From Pirellulales bacterium (GTDB lineage: Bacteria > Planctomycetota > Planctomycetia > Pirellulales > Thermoguttaceae), in assembly GCA_020846145.1 (NCBI GenBank), contig JADLEL010000013.1:1-53579 (forward strand): a stretch of 53,579 nt of DNA. Reading direction: 5' to 3'. Each line of letters starts with the position of its first letter. The stretch's first letter is position 1. The notes below the pieces were generated by a model. That model had not been told where the DNA came from. It made no database searches and was given only the letters and a program-made list of their open reading frames with translations. The translations under genes were made by a program, and so were the position numbers. This document shows, piece by piece, positions 16,888-26,500 of the stretch.

Positions 16888-18317
16888 TACTCCTGCGGCT
16901 CGACGTGAATCACTACCCGGCCCAGCCGTTTCACGCGGCTGCGCAAATAATCCTCGAGCCGCACGGTGAAATCGTGGGCGTCGGCGATCGAGGTGGCGGG
17001 GGCGAGCGTGCAATGCAGCGAAACCGAAAGCTCGTCGCCGATTTGCTGCACGTGCAAATCGTGCGGATCGAAGACCATCCGGTGGTCCAACCGGAATTGC
17101 TCCAGCACCTGGCGGATGCCGTTCTCTCCGACCGGCTCGGCGCGGATCGTGGAAGTCGAATCGCCCGCCGGCTCGAGGTGCGTGACGATCCGCTCCAAAC
17201 CGGGCAGCGCCTCGCGCAGGGCCCGTTCGAATTCAGACGCTTTGCGGTGGGCTTCGTCCAGCGTCAGCGATTCGGAAACTTCCAGATGCAGTTCCAGCCA
17301 GCGCTGGCCGCGCTCTTCGTAAATGCGGATGCCGTGCGCGCCCAGCTCGCGCCGCGCGGCAAGCAAGCGCACCTTGGTGGTTACGTCTTCGGCATCCGTG
17401 GCGACCGGCTCGACGTGCACCACCACGTCGGCCTCGGGCAGAACGCCGCGGACGGCCGCTTCGACGGCGTCGGAGAGATCGTGAACTTTCTCGAAAGCGG
17501 CGGCGCGCTCGACGGCGACCGTTACGTCGGCGAAGACTTCCGGCCCGGCGCGGCGGAGGCGCAGCTTGCGGATTTCGCCCAGGCCGGCGACTTGCTTGAC
17601 GGCGTCTTCCACCTTCTCGTGCCAGCCCTTGGGAACGCTGTCCAACAGGTCGTCGATCGACTTTTTTCCAAGTTGGAAACTCACCCAAACCACGATCCCG
17701 GCGACGCACAAGGCGGCCACCGAGTCGGCGTTCTCCAACCAATCCACTTCGAACTTTTGGCCGATCAACACGCAAATCAAGCCGAAGAAGACCACCAGCG
17801 ACGACCAGATATCGGTGGAAAAATGCAGGGCGTCGGCCTCCAACGCCTGGCTATTGTATTTGTCGGCGGCTTTTTTCAGCGCCCGGGAGCGAGAGAAATC
17901 GACCGCGACCGAGATGACGATCACTAAAAACGCCCAAACTCTCGGTTTCACTTCCACCGCCGCCTGAAAGAATAGCCGGTTCGCCGATTCGTAGATGATC
18001 CACGCGCAGGTAACCAACAGCAGCAGCGTCTCGAACAGCGCCGAGAGATTCTCGAACTTGCCGTGGCCGTAGGAGTGCTCGCGATCGGCGGGCAGGCTCG
18101 ACATCCGCACGGCCCAGAGCGTCATCGCGGCGGCGATGAGGTCCAAGGCGGAATGCGCCGCTTCGGCGAGAATGCCCAAGCTGTTCGTCCAGATGCCGAC
18201 AACCACCTTGATGGTCGTTAGCAGCACCGCCGCCATCAGGGACCAGAACGCCACCCCCCGCTTTTCGCGGTCGGCATGCGCGATCTCGGCGTGAATTTTG
18301 GGCTGAAAATCGGACAT
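16887..18317 (-). CDS. Cation diffusion facilitator (Zn/Fe/Mn-type) transporter with three C-terminal repeats
   Basis: 476 residues from ATG 18317 (an in-frame extension to 18446 reads through a dispersed repeat and is rejected). The inner-membrane part has about six helices with both metal-site pairs intact: H55/D59 (AEAAHSALD) and H165/D169 (ADALHFSTD), a histidine-aspartate pattern typical of zinc-type CDFs. It exports divalent metal by proton antiport. Unusually, the cytoplasmic tail holds three successive ferredoxin-like units, each ending in a similar phrase (VVVHVEPV, IVTHLEPA, VVIHVEPQ), where most CDFs have one. The extra units may add metal sensing or stabilise the dimer. Confidence 0.9.
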   Translation of the reverse strand: MSDFQPKIHAEIAHADREKRGVAFWSLMAAVLLTTIKVVVGIWTNSLGILAEAAHSALDLIAAAMTLWAVRMSSLPADREHSYGHGKFENLSALFETLLLLVTCAWIIYESANRLFFQAAVEVKPRVWAFLVIVISVAVDFSRSRALKKAADKYNSQALEADALHFSTDIWSSLVVFFGLICVLIGQKFEVDWLENADSVAALCVAGIVVWVSFQLGKKSIDDLLDSVPKGWHEKVEDAVKQVAGLGEIRKLRLRRAGPEVFADVTVAVERAAAFEKVHDLSDAVEAAVRGVLPEADVVVHVEPVATDAEDVTTKVRLLAARRELGAHGIRIYEERGQRWLELHLEVSESLTLDEAHRKASEFERALREALPGLERIVTHLEPAGDSTSTIRAEPVGENGIRQVLEQFRLDHRMVFDPHDLHVQQIGDELSVSLHCTLAPATSIADAHDFTVRLEDYLRSRVKRLGRVVIHVEPQE

Positions 18318-18363
18318 GCCGCAATAATGATCCTCGGTAGATTCAATTCCAGGATGCAATCTT

Positions 18364-18481
18364 GTGGTCCGACAATTATTAATTGGCAGGTATCCGTTGG
18401 GGCGACAGTTGCACCGTCGCCCCAGGGATGGCAGTACAACTGCCATCCCAACGACCTGTCAAATAGTATTTGCAGGACCAC
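18364..18481. repeat. 118-bp palindromic element, copy 2 (inverted relative to copy 1)
   Basis: Ends GTGGTCC (18364-18370) and GGACCAC (18475-18481). The two inner hairpins occur in the opposite order to those at 15366-15483, so it is the reverse complement of that copy. Its last base forms part of the stop codon of the small minus-strand gene at 18481-18708. Confidence 0.88.
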
Positions 18482-18708
18482 TAATGTTCGCTCTTTATTG
18501 CATCCACAATGGCGACCCGAATTTCCTGCTCGAAACTGCTGGCTTGTTTTTTCGGGTCGTGCTCGTTAAGCCCCTCCCATTGAAACGCGGCATCGATCCC
18601 CTTTTGAATCGCTTGTCGAAACTTCGGAGATTCGGCAATCGCCAGGGCGATATCGTCAACATCCCGCAGGTCGCCAAGCACGCCGTCCAGCCAATGTACA
18701 GGTCTCAT
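18481..18708 (-). CDS. Small hypothetical protein, possibly truncated by an element
   Basis: 75 residues (MRPVHWLDGVLGDLRDVDD, IALAIAESPKFRQAIQKGI, SSFEQEIRVAIVDAIKSEH). Not recognised. The start is well supported: AAGGAG lies 7 nt before ATG 18708. The TAG stop uses the terminal base of the 118-bp element, so the original C-terminus may have been replaced on insertion. No signal peptide or membrane helix. The gene is about 160 bp upstream of the CDF gene on the same strand, with the element between them. Confidence 0.65.
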   Translation of the reverse strand: MRPVHWLDGVLGDLRDVDDIALAIAESPKFRQAIQKGIDAAFQWEGLNEHDPKKQASSFEQEIRVAIVDAIKSEH

Positions 18709-18866
18709 TGGAGAACTCCTTAAAAAGCCCCTCCTCTGCACGAAACGGCCAATATGGTGTAAACTTAGCGGCTGTCCAAGCATAAATGCGGTATCGACGG
18801 CTCGCCAGCCCTGTAGAGCCGGGGATGGCCGCACCACCACCGACCAAAGCCATACTTAAACAAACG

Positions 18867-19071
18867 GTAACCGTTCACAGGGGACTGTCCCGATTTTCGC
18901 GGCGCAAAAGATTATGGTGCTCTAAAAGTGCTTAATCGCCGCGAAAATGGGACTGTCCCCCTCGCGCCGCGAGAAGGGGACAGGTCCATGTTTTCGGCCT
19001 ACCGTTTGTCCACAAAATACGTCATCCCGCCGAAAAATGGACCAGTCCCCGACCGGGGCGTGAACGCTTAC
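18867..19071. repeat. 205-bp MITE-like element, copy 1
   Basis: Imperfect terminal inverted repeats GTAACCGTTCAC (18867-18878) and GTGAACGCTTAC (19060-19071) flank internal GGGGACAGTCCC-type palindromes and a TTTCGCGGCG/CGCCGCGAAA pair. A reverse-complement copy of identical length lies at 47789-47993. Confidence 0.93.
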
Positions 19072-19097
19072 AACAAACGCATCATAACCTCCAATTT

Positions 19098-19125
19098 AAC
19101 CGAAAACTGAAAACTGTAAACTCCC
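19098..19125. repeat. Heptamer repeat flush with the nadD start codon
   Basis: AACCGAA, AACTGAA, AACTGTA, AACTCCC (19098-19125) in perfect 7-nt register, ending at the base before ATG 19126. They occupy the place where a ribosome-binding site would be; none is visible. Confidence 0.8.
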
Positions 19126-19731
19126 ATGCGGCTCGGCATTTTCGGCGGCACTTTCGATCCCGTGCATTACGGGCACCTGCTCCTGGCCGAGTGCTGCCGG
19201 GAGCAGTGCAGGCTGGATGCGGTTTGGTTCCTGCCCGCGGCGGTGCCGCCGCACAAACAAGATTGGGGGCTTTCGCCGGCCGAGAACCGCGTGGAGATGC
19301 TGCAACTGGCGATTGCCGGCCACCCGACGTTCGCGGTCAGCCGTTACGAACTCGATCGGGGCGGCGTGAATTACACTTTCGAGACGCTCGAACATTTCCA
19401 CCGCGATGATCCAAGCCGGGAACTATTTTTTTTGCTGGGCGCCGACATGCTGCTCGATCTGCCGAATTGGCGGCGTCCCGAGCGAATTCTCGAATTGGCC
19501 CTGCCGCTGGCCGCGCGGCGGCCGGGGGCGGGCGAGTTGGATTTCGCCGAACTCGCCCCCTTCGCCACGCCCGAACGGATCGCGCAAATCCGCGCCCATC
19601 AGGTCGAAATGCCCCAAGTCGATATTAGCGGCAGCGAAATCCGCCGCCGCGCCGCCGCCGGCTTGAGTATCCGCTATCGAACGCCGCGAGCCGTGGAACA
19701 ATACATCGAGACGCAGGGACTGTACTCGTAG
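19126..19731 (+). CDS. nadD: Nicotinate-nucleotide adenylyltransferase
   Basis: 201 residues, normal length. The nucleotidyltransferase signature is at the N-terminus (RLGIFGGTFDPVHYGHLLLA: GGTFDPxH and the HxGH-type HYGH), with PAAVPPHKQ for nicotinate recognition and the adenylyl-binding DISGSEIRRRAAAG (ISxTxIR type) near the end. It converts nicotinate mononucleotide and ATP to deamido-NAD in NAD synthesis. There is no Shine-Dalgarno: the start codon is preceded directly by heptamer repeats, themselves downstream of a 205-bp element. The stop codon lies inside the left arm of the next palindrome, so the last two residues may have been changed by its insertion. Confidence 0.94.
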   Translation: MRLGIFGGTFDPVHYGHLLLAECCREQCRLDAVWFLPAAVPPHKQDWGLSPAENRVEMLQLAIAGHPTFAVSRYELDRGGVNYTFETLEHFHRDDPSRELFFLLGADMLLDLPNWRRPERILELALPLAARRPGAGELDFAELAPFATPERIAQIRAHQVEMPQVDISGSEIRRRAAAGLSIRYRTPRAVEQYIETQGLYS

Positions 19732-19796
19732 GACAGGTTTCCAACCTGTCGGTTCATGGCGCGGGCTCTCGACAGGTTGGAAACCTGTCCTACGAG
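19725..19796. repeat. 72-bp perfect inverted repeat overlapping the nadD stop
   Basis: Arms of 27 bp (beginning CTCGTAGGACAGG; 19725-19751 and 19770-19796) match perfectly around an 18-bp centre. The TAG within the left arm is the nadD stop codon. A single arm of the same sequence follows infC at 9423-9444. It ends 9 bp before the stop of the convergent gene. Confidence 0.92.
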
Positions 19797-19805
19797 ACAA
19801 ACTCG

Positions 19806-21884
19806 CTATTCTGCCGACAAATCCACGCAGACGACCTTCGTGGCGCCGCGAATATAGAGCCGATCGCCGACCAACGCGGGATGGGAGAGTACCTCGGTAT
19901 CTTCGGCGAAAATACGCAGCCGGGAGATGACCTCGAACTTGTCGGAAGAAGCATTCACCAGAATCAGTTCGCCGCGGTTCGAGATCGCGAGCACGCGCTC
20001 GGGCGAAGCGATGAGCATCGGAAAACTCGAAAACGCTTCGTCCTCGCCGGTCCAGAGAGATTTTAAGCCGTCGCCCGCATTCAGGCAATAGAGCGCGTTC
20101 CAGCAGCCGAAAACTTTTCCGCCCGCGAACACCGGCGTGCTGGTATCGGGGGCCAAGTCGGCGTTTTCGGCCAGCGGTTCGGGCCGGATGACGCCGCCCG
20201 ACGCGAAACCGTACATTCGCGTGCCGTTGTTTTCCGAACTGACGAGCAATTTGCCGCCGGCGTCGAGGGGCGTGGGCACGTTGAAATCGCCGGTTTGCGG
20301 CGGCACGAGCGTCCAGAGCCGCCTGCCCGTCGCGGCATCCCAGCCGCCGAGCGATTTCTCATCGTAGCCCACGATCTGCCGCACGCCGCCGAAAGTGCCC
20401 GCGATGAACGAAGCATACGCGGACGGGAAGCCCGGACTTCGCCAAATTTCCTTGCCGGAGTGCCGATCCAAGGCCACGAGCGCGGCGCGGGGCGATCCGG
20501 GATTGACGATGATTTTGTCGTCCGCCAGCAGCGGCGAGGAGCAGAAGCCCCAGGTCGGCACGATGCCGCCGAAGTCGAGAACGAGATTTTTCTTCCAGAG
20601 GATTCTGCCGTCGGCAAGATTCAGGCAATGCAAATCGCCGAGTCCGCCCAGGGTATAGGCTTTGCCGTCGTAAATGAGCGGCGTGCCGCGGGGCGAATTG
20701 CCGTAGTCCTTGATCGCTCCCCGCGTGAAGTATTCGAGGCTCCACAATTCCGTGCCGCCGGCCGCGTCGAGGCAGCGGAAGATATCGCCGGTGTCGGCCG
20801 CGTCGCGGTCGGCCACGATCACGTATTTGCCCGATACGGCGACGCCCGACAATCCCACTCCAGTGAGTTCTTTCGACCAGAGAATTTTCGTTCGTTCGGG
20901 CAAACGCGGGGGAAGACGGGCGACGACGCCGTCGCGGTTCGGGCCGCGCCAGCCCGGCCAAGCGGCATTATCCTCGGCCGTTACTTTTTTTTTATCGACG
21001 GTCTCTTTGCCGTCGGCGGCTGGACCTTGCTTCTCGACAGGCCGACCCGATTTGCTTTTTCCTGGAATGATGATGAATCCCTTTTTCGATTCCAACGCCG
21101 ACAATAATTCGGGAGACGATTTCACCATATCGAGCGCCCGGGATATTTTTTCGGCCGTCGAGGCATCCATCGATTGCGCGGCGAAGACCGTCACGAACGG
21201 CACCGGTTTGGTCTCGCCGACGACGCGGATCGCGCCTTTCTCGATCGTGCCGCAGCCCTCCAGCAGCGAGGCGGCGTAGCTCGAAATCACCGCCGCGGTC
21301 GGCTTCTCCCAATACTCGATCATTTCCAGCACCGAGTCGCTGCATCCCGGCCGCGATTCGAGCTTCGCCGGCAGCTTGACGCCCGCCTTTTGCAGCGCGT
21401 CGGCCGCGGCCTTGAATTTTTCGTCGCAATCGGGCGGGCCGAAAAGCACCGTGTATCCCTTTAGGTCTTGCAGCCTCCGCGCCGGATCGTCCTGCAGCAC
21501 CACGAACAATCCGGTGAAGGTGGTTTTACCCTCCTTATCGGTGAGCATGGCAAGCTCCCGGAGGGGAATACTCAGGAGATTCGCGTCGAACTTCACCAGC
21601 GATTGCTTGCCGATCACGAGATCGATGTTCTTGCCCGTCTCGCCGCGGACGATTTTCGAGAGATCGTCGGCGAAGAGCACTTTTACCGGCCGATGCAATT
21701 GCTTTTCCAGATAGGTTCCCAGTTTTTCGTAGCGCCGCTGCGCAAAGCCTTCCACGCAAGGGCAGGAAAGCGGCGCGGCCAAGGGGTCCATCACCACGAC
21801 CGCAAGCGGTTTGTCCTGGGCGCGGCAGGGAGCAATCGAAAGACAGAACGTCAACGTCGATAAGCCGATTAATAAATGTTTCAT
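19806..21884 (-). CDS. Fusion of a PhnD-like binding protein with a PQQ-type beta-propeller
   Basis: 692 residues with a signal peptide (MKHLLIGLSTLTFCLSIAPC, cleavage near CRA-QD). Residues about 25-275 look like a periplasmic binding protein of the phosphate/phosphonate (PhnD/SsuA) group: LAVVVMDPLAAPLS, KLGTYLEKQLHRPVKVLFA, IDLVIGKQSLVKF, GYTVLFGPPDCDEKFKAA. A linker follows, then from about residue 310 the WPGWRGPNRDGV opening of a PQQ_2 propeller, with blades such as CLDAAGGTELWS and ALDRHSGKEIW continuing to the end. No ABC permease or ATPase is adjacent, so uptake is unlikely; ligand sensing or scaffolding in the periplasm is a guess. The convergent nadD stop is 74 bp away. Confidence 0.82.
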   Translation of the reverse strand: MKHLLIGLSTLTFCLSIAPCRAQDKPLAVVVMDPLAAPLSCPCVEGFAQRRYEKLGTYLEKQLHRPVKVLFADDLSKIVRGETGKNIDLVIGKQSLVKFDANLLSIPLRELAMLTDKEGKTTFTGLFVVLQDDPARRLQDLKGYTVLFGPPDCDEKFKAAADALQKAGVKLPAKLESRPGCSDSVLEMIEYWEKPTAAVISSYAASLLEGCGTIEKGAIRVVGETKPVPFVTVFAAQSMDASTAEKISRALDMVKSSPELLSALESKKGFIIIPGKSKSGRPVEKQGPAADGKETVDKKKVTAEDNAAWPGWRGPNRDGVVARLPPRLPERTKILWSKELTGVGLSGVAVSGKYVIVADRDAADTGDIFRCLDAAGGTELWSLEYFTRGAIKDYGNSPRGTPLIYDGKAYTLGGLGDLHCLNLADGRILWKKNLVLDFGGIVPTWGFCSSPLLADDKIIVNPGSPRAALVALDRHSGKEIWRSPGFPSAYASFIAGTFGGVRQIVGYDEKSLGGWDAATGRRLWTLVPPQTGDFNVPTPLDAGGKLLVSSENNGTRMYGFASGGVIRPEPLAENADLAPDTSTPVFAGGKVFGCWNALYCLNAGDGLKSLWTGEDEAFSSFPMLIASPERVLAISNRGELILVNASSDKFEVISRLRIFAEDTEVLSHPALVGDRLYIRGATKVVCVDLSAE

Positions 21885-22128
21885 GGTGGCGTACCCGTGT
21901 TGTAGGCGATTGGCAGGAAAAAAAGGCCCCGATGGAGAAAAACGCCAAGCCGCGAGGCTAAATCACGCGATTAGTCCGGTTCGGCATCGTGCGCGATGCG
22001 ACCGGGTCGGATTGCGTCTGCGCAACGTCCCTCCGATCCACCGACCGTAATGCATTATAGCCGGAAAAGCGTTCGGAAAATAGGTGCATCCCGCGGGCGA
22101 TTCGGCGGTAACACGCCTATTCCAAAAT

Positions 22129-23244
22129 TCACCTCTTCCATTCAACCTTCGGTTGCCGCCCGGAGCGCGGCGTTAAGGCATGCGGACTCCATGCCGCGGC
22201 GAGGACGGCGTTCGAGGGCGGGGGGGCGGTCGATTCGCCATCGCTTTCGTGCATGGCCTCGGCGACTTCCTTGCGGTTGCCGAGATAATAGTACGCCCCC
22301 AGCGCAGCGATGAACACGGTAATCAGCCGATAGCAAAGCGCCACGACGAGTCCTTGCCCTTGGGGAATGACCGCGCCCGCCGCCGCGGGCACGTTGGCGT
22401 AGAGAAAGTCGAGCATGAATTCGAGCGGACCCATGGCGAAGGGGATCACGGCCGTCGCGGAGCTGAGCGGCATGATGACGAAATGCTTACCCAGCGAAAG
22501 GACTTCGCCGGGCAATCCGCGGGCGATCAGATAGACCGAAAAGGCGAACAGGCAATGCACGCCGACGGTCATCAGGGAAGTGAGAAACAGAGCGCGCGGT
22601 TTGCGGCGATACATCCGCACGGCGTCGATCAGGCTGGCGACGGGCCGTCCGATCCGCGGCAACCGGCCCAGCGCGCGGGTCAGCTTGCCGTCGGTTGCGC
22701 CGGGGAGGAGCAGCACGGCGATGCCTAGCGTACCGACGGCCGTCAAGCCGAGGGTCGCTCGGCAGATAAAGTGAATGCCGGCGTCTGGAATCTGCCAAAA
22801 ACCGCTCAAGAAAATCGCCACGGTGGCGACAATAAACAGCAAATAAAGGCCGATCACGCGATCGACGACCACCGAGGCGGCGGCTTTGGCTCGATGTCTC
22901 GGCTGCTCGTAGGCCAGCATCACCACCTTGACCAAGTCGCCGCCGACGATCCCCAGCGGGGCGAGATTGAAGAGATATCCCCAGAAGCTGATCCGCAAGG
23001 CGTCGCGGAACCGACAGGGGATTTCGAGCGCCCGGACTAAAAACCACCAACGCACGAAGGTGAGCAAGACGGCCGCCGTCGCAACCGCCCAAGCCGCCGC
23101 GAAAAACCACCAATTCTTCGGCTGGCTTTTCAAGTTGGCGAAGGCGTTCGCCCGATCGCCTCCGCGCGTGGAGTTCCAGATCAAATAGGCGACGATCGCC
23201 AGCGGGACGGCGATTTTCAAAAAGGTGATGAGGAACTTTTTCAT
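22129..23244 (-). CDS. Flippase-like (lysylphosphatidylglycerol synthase transmembrane family) protein
   Basis: 371 residues of the UPF0104/AglD-like family. It begins MKKFLITFLKIAVPLAIVAY and has about eight membrane helices, with the family phrase YLFNLAPLGIVGGDLVKVVM (normally NxxxPgrxGGD) and SVVVDRVIGLYLLF (the VxxDR motif), and PLSSATAVIPFAMGPLEF (the P-x-x-x-G motif) later. The tail is cytoplasmic and proline-rich. Relatives move lipids or lipid-linked sugars across the membrane or form the flippase half of MprF; the transferase half is absent. The substrate is unknown. Its start is preceded by a 269-bp gap after the large glycosidase gene. Confidence 0.87.
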   Translation of the reverse strand: MKKFLITFLKIAVPLAIVAYLIWNSTRGGDRANAFANLKSQPKNWWFFAAAWAVATAAVLLTFVRWWFLVRALEIPCRFRDALRISFWGYLFNLAPLGIVGGDLVKVVMLAYEQPRHRAKAAASVVVDRVIGLYLLFIVATVAIFLSGFWQIPDAGIHFICRATLGLTAVGTLGIAVLLLPGATDGKLTRALGRLPRIGRPVASLIDAVRMYRRKPRALFLTSLMTVGVHCLFAFSVYLIARGLPGEVLSLGKHFVIMPLSSATAVIPFAMGPLEFMLDFLYANVPAAAGAVIPQGQGLVVALCYRLITVFIAALGAYYYLGNRKEVAEAMHESDGESTAPPPSNAVLAAAWSPHALTPRSGRQPKVEWKR

Positions 23245-23404
23245 GATCGAAGGACGGTATTGAATTTAGGATAATAAGCGTGGATTGTAGTCGGGTGTGA
23301 AAATGGGGAAAAGAGGAGTTTTCGACAAAATCATGTCATTTAGAATGGAAAAACTCATTGTGTAAAGAGGAAAAATGAAAAATGGGGAAAATGGCAAAGA
23401 AAAG

Positions 23405-23480
23405 TAGGGTGGGTCAATCGCAGACCCACCATGCACTGATCCCGATGTAGGTGGGTTTGCGCTACGCTCGACCTACCCAA
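23405..23480. repeat. GTAGGGTGGGTC palindromic element
   Basis: Starts with GTAGGGTGGGTC and ends GACCTACCC, with inner CAGACCCACC and GTAGGTGGGTTTGCG pieces, making nested inverted repeats about 30 bp downstream of the glycosidase gene. It is the only copy seen in the window. Confidence 0.6.
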
Positions 23481-23513
23481 CGAATGAATCGCGCAACGGG
23501 AACTAATGAAAAA

Positions 23514-26500
23514 TCAATCCTTCCAGGGCATAACGAAACGGTACTCGCCGGCGCCCAGTTCGAGCACAATGCCCGAATCGCCTTTTTTGACGGTGATCTC
23601 CGAAACGCCGGCGAGGGGCTTGCCGGATTCGATGACGGTTTCCGGGGATACGTCCTTGCATCGAGGGAGATAGACCTTCGCCGCGGCGTTTGCCGGGATC
23701 GTAACGTCGAGCGACATTTTCCCGCCTTCCTTGCGCCATGCGGAGCGAATCGTGCCTTGTTGCGAGCGATAGCCAGCCTTGACCCAATCGAGTCCTTCGC
23801 CCAACTCGGGTCTGATGACGATTTTTCGATAGCCCGGTTCGGCGAGGTCGATGCCGGCAACCGTCTGGAACATCCATTGCCCTACCGAACCGAAGGCATA
23901 ATGGGCGAAGGAATTCATGCCGGGGTCTTGGAAACCGCGCTCGGGCGTCCAGCCGTCCCAACGCTCCCAAATGCTCGTGGCGCCGTGCTTGACCGGGAAT
24001 AACCAGGAGGGAAAGGTCTCGGTCAAAAGGAGCTTGTAAGCGAGCGGCGTCTGGCCGAAACGGCTCAACGTGGGCATGAGCAAGGCCGTGCCGGGGAATC
24101 CGGTCGAAAGATGCGTGTCGCGGGAGCGGATGCCGTCCAGCAGATGAGTCAGCGCCTGCTCGCGCAGCTCGACGGGCAAGAGATCGAACGCCAGGGCCAG
24201 CACGTAGCAGGTTTGCGTTTCGCCCTTGATGCGGGCGTCGGGAGTTACGTAAGCCTTATTGAACGCGGCCTTGATGTGCTCGCAGAGTTCGTCATATTTT
24301 TTGGCGTCCTCCGCTTTGCCGAGGATTCTTGCGGCGTCGGCGGTGAGCTTCGCGCTATGGGCGAAATAGGCCGTCGCGAAAACATCCTGCGGAGTTTTGG
24401 CATCGATCGAGAGCCAATCGCCGAATCCTTCCGCGGGGCGCAACAGGTCCTTGCTATGCCCGCGGCAATACTCGATCCACTTGACCATGCCGGGGTAATT
24501 CTTTTCCAACAGGCGTTTGTCGTTATAAACTTTGTACATCGTCATGGGACAGATCGTTCCGGCATCGGCCCAGGCCGCTGCCGCGCCGGCGGGATCGATC
24601 GCGCGGGGAGCGAAGTGGGGATAATCGCCTTCTTTTCCTTGCGCGTCGTCCACATCGACGAGCCACTTGGTGAAGAACGCGGCGACGTCGGCGTTGTAAG
24701 TTCCCGTCCGCATGAACGCCGCGGCGTCGCCCATCCAGCCCAGGCGTTCGTCGCGTTGGGGGCAATCGGTGGGGACCGAAAGGAAGTTCGCGCGTTGCGT
24801 CAACACGATGTTGGCGTACAGTTTGTTGACCAGAGGATTGGAGCACTCGAAGGAGCCGACCAGCGGGATGTCGGAGTTGAGCGCAATGCCGGTAAGCGAG
24901 TTTTCGTCGGGTTTACCGGGAAAATTGGCGATTTCGACGTATTGATAGCCGTGGAAGGTGAACCGCGGCTGATAGACTTCCTCGCCCTCGCCCTTGAGAA
25001 TGTAAGTATCGATGCAGCGCGCGCGGCGGAGATTGGCGGTGTAGATGGAGCCGTCGGGATTGAGCCGTTCGGCGAACCGCATGACCACGTGCGTGCCTTT
25101 CGGGCCGCGGACCTTCAAGCGTTCGACGCCGGTGAAGTTCTGGCCCATGTCGAAAACGTAAATCCCCGGTTTCGGTTTGGTGATTTTGGCCGGTTTCAGT
25201 TCGCCGGTTTGGCGGACGGGGACGCCGGGGAAGGCTTCGAGCCGGGCGGCGATTTTTTCGGCAACCGCGACCGGACGCCATGCCGTCTCGTCGAGGCCGG
25301 GCCGATCCCAGCCGGGGATTTCCCGCGCGGCATCGTACGTTTCGCCGGCTTGCAGTTCGCCTTCGAGATAGGGGCCGTCCGCGCCCTTCCAGGAGTCGTC
25401 GGTGGCGACGAGGAGCCGTTCGCCGTTTTCTAGTTCGATTTCCAATTGGGCGAACAACCGCGGATGCTTGCCGTACAGTTTGCCCTCGATCCACCAGCCG
25501 ACGGCCCCGCTGTACCATCCCGGCCCGAGAATACCCGCGAGGGCGTTCGGGCCATTTTTTACCAACTCGGTTACGTCGTAGGTGTTGTAGTAAACGCGCT
25601 TGTTGTAATCGGTCCAGTCGGGCATGAAATAATCGTCGCCCACCGGCTTGCCGTTGAGGTGCATGCGGTAGATGCCCAACGCGCTGGCATAGAGTGTGGC
25701 ACGACGGATCGGCCGCCCGATCTCGAATTCCTTGCGCAAGAGCGAGCATCCTTGGATGGGGATCGCTTTGCCTTCCGGCTTGGCCGGCTCCTTGTCGCGG
25801 CCGATCCACTTCGCCTTCCACTCGCCGGGATTCAAGAGGCCCATCGTCCAGAGTGCCGCTTTGCTCCAGGCGGATTCCTTTCCTTCGCGGTCCCAGATTT
25901 TGACTTTCCAGCGGCAGCGCGTTCGCGAGGCAAGCAGCTTGCCGGCATACTCGATCTGCGCCGAATCATTCGTGGAAACCTTGCCGCTATCCCAGAGATC
26001 GCCTTCCTCGGCGGTAAGTTTCTCCGGCGTGCTTGCCACGAGGATTCGATAAGCGGTTTGCATCGTACCGCGGCGGGAATCGTGCATTTCCCAAGAAAGT
26101 CGCGGATTCAGAATATCGATTCCCAGCGGATCGACGCGATATTCGCAGCGCAAATACTCTACCGAAGCGGGGCTAGGAGCTTGGGCTTGCGAACTCTTGA
26201 GGATATCCTTATCCCACTGCCGGCCTTTGAGCCAGATGCCGTCCCAGGCGGGCCGATCGACTTCGCCCGGAGCTGGCCGGGAGGCATCGGCAAGCCTGGC
26301 AAGGTTAGCGTGAACGCGGTCCATTTGCGGTGCGAAGGCCGGCATCTCGCGCGGCGGATTCCAACCCACGTCGGCGCCGGCGAGAAAATCGGGAACCCAT
26401 AGATCGAGCATGTTGCTGCTCCACTGCACCACGAGCAGGCCGATAAAGTTCTTTCGGGCGTCGCCGAAACGCGCCCATTCCGCCAGATTGCGGAAGGCGC

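Noticed and set aside
18318-18446. 43-residue N-terminal extension of the CDF transporter
   Set aside because: It reads through the 118-bp palindromic element and adds no family sequence; ATG 18317 precedes the conserved start.
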